Below are positions 63,739 through 64,000 of a stretch of DNA of 64,000 nt, piece after piece. The notes beneath the pieces were generated by a model that did no database searches, had not been told where the DNA came from, and was given only the letters and a program-made list of their open reading frames with translations. Every line of letters begins with the position of its first letter. Within the stretch, counting starts at the first letter, position 1. Source of the stretch: Arthrobacter sp. B2a2-09 (lineage in GTDB: Bacteria > Actinomycetota > Actinomycetes > Actinomycetales > Micrococcaceae); the NCBI RefSeq assembly GCF_027587375.1, contig NZ_JAMXIC010000016.1, positions 1 through 64,000 of the forward strand, in the 5' to 3' direction. The position numbers were made by a program, and so were the translations under genes.

Positions 63739-64000
63739 CTATCGCTTGTTCTTGCCAGTACGGCGGCGACGAACAATAAGCTTGTCGCTCTCTTTGTTGG
63801 GGCGGCGGGTGCGGCCTTCACGCTTACCGTTCGGGTTGACCGGGTGACGTCCACCGGAAGTCTTACCTTCACCACCACCGTGCGGGTGATCGACCGGGTT
63901 CATGGCGACACCACGGACGGTCGGGCGAACGCCCTTCCAGCGCATACGGCCGGCCTTACCCCAGTTGATGTTCGACTGCTCGGCGTTGCCGACCTCGCCG
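63739..64000 (-). CDS. rplB: 50S ribosomal protein L2, C-terminal part (cut by the window edge)
   Basis: The last 86 residues of L2, part of the peptidyl-transferase environment. [20 protein letters not shown], then [20 protein letters not shown], which contains the functionally critical His of L2, and the basic end [14 protein letters not shown]. The first complete codon in the window starts at 63999, and the 5' part lies beyond 64000. It precedes rpsS by 12 bases in the S10 operon. Confidence 0.97.
   Translation of the reverse strand, partial: GEVGNAEQSNINWGKAGRMRWKGVRPTVRGVAMNPVDHPHGGGEGKTSGGRHPVNPNGKREGRTRRPNKESDKLIVRRRRTGKNKR

Overview
The window is GC-rich actinobacterial DNA. Its gene content and order point to the Micrococcaceae, most likely an Arthrobacter-type soil bacterium (Arthrobacter, Paenarthrobacter or Pseudarthrobacter). 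The supporting signs are an actinobacterial inositol-1-phosphate synthase, the glgX-treY-treZ trehalose cluster, many GTG and TTG starts, acidic Ala/Glu-rich tails on ribosomal proteins, an rplM-rpsI to glmM-glmS-acpS neighbourhood, and ribosomal operons without rpsN or rpsD. I could not run similarity searches, so every family call is made by eye from motifs and gene context.

Layout. (1) 1-4,626: fhs and a nuclease-like protein of unknown role, surrounded by arrays of a GTGAGCGAGCGT core repeated every 32 bp. One array is split by a 1,306-bp IS3-family element whose orfB carries a one-base deletion. (2) 4,627-13,477 (minus strand): ino1, an aldo/keto reductase, and treZ, treY and glgX, which turn glycogen or maltodextrin into trehalose. 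(3) 13,552-21,270: nnr, acpS, glmS, coaA, a D,D-carboxypeptidase-like lipoprotein, mscL and glmM, which are mainly envelope-precursor, cofactor and turgor functions. (4) 21,429-24,574 (plus): two translationally coupled membrane glycosyltransferases lying between glmM and rpsI. (5) 24,736-25,725 (minus): rpsI and rplM. (6) 26,021-34,376 (plus): a Flp/Tad pilus cluster with prepilin peptidase, three small pilin-like proteins, TadE, TadG-like, CpaB, CpaE, TadA, TadB and TadC. (7) 34,484-38,606 (minus): truA, rplQ, rpoA, rpsK, rpsM, rpmJ and infA. (8) 38,864-53,500: accessory genes. They comprise a P1-family peptidase, a seven-gene minus-strand catabolic operon (two paralogous TIM-barrel isomerase-like proteins plus a complete Dpp/Opp-type importer), a divergent GntR regulator with an amidohydrolase-like protein, and a carbohydrate-type ABC importer without its own ATPase. 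(9) 53,608-64,000 (minus): map, adk, secY and the spc and S10 ribosomal operons as far as a partial rplB.

Regions 5 to 9 read as one ribosomal supercluster opened by cargo at several joints: glycosyltransferases between glmM and rpsI, a pilus cluster between rplM and truA, and a roughly 15-kb catabolic block between infA and map. The catabolic block is bracketed by two related hairpin repeats (39,906 and 53,526) that share an AACGACA stem and a TGAGCC loop motif. An 18-bp perfect palindrome in front of the catabolic operon is a strong candidate operator for the divergent GntR regulator.

The parts most worth pursuing are the 32-bp-phased repeat family, the uncharacterised catabolic operon (one isomerase paralogue and the amidohydrolase-like protein have altered metal-ligand positions), the third pilin-like gene placed just after a strong internal terminator, and the long hairpins inside the ribosomal operons.
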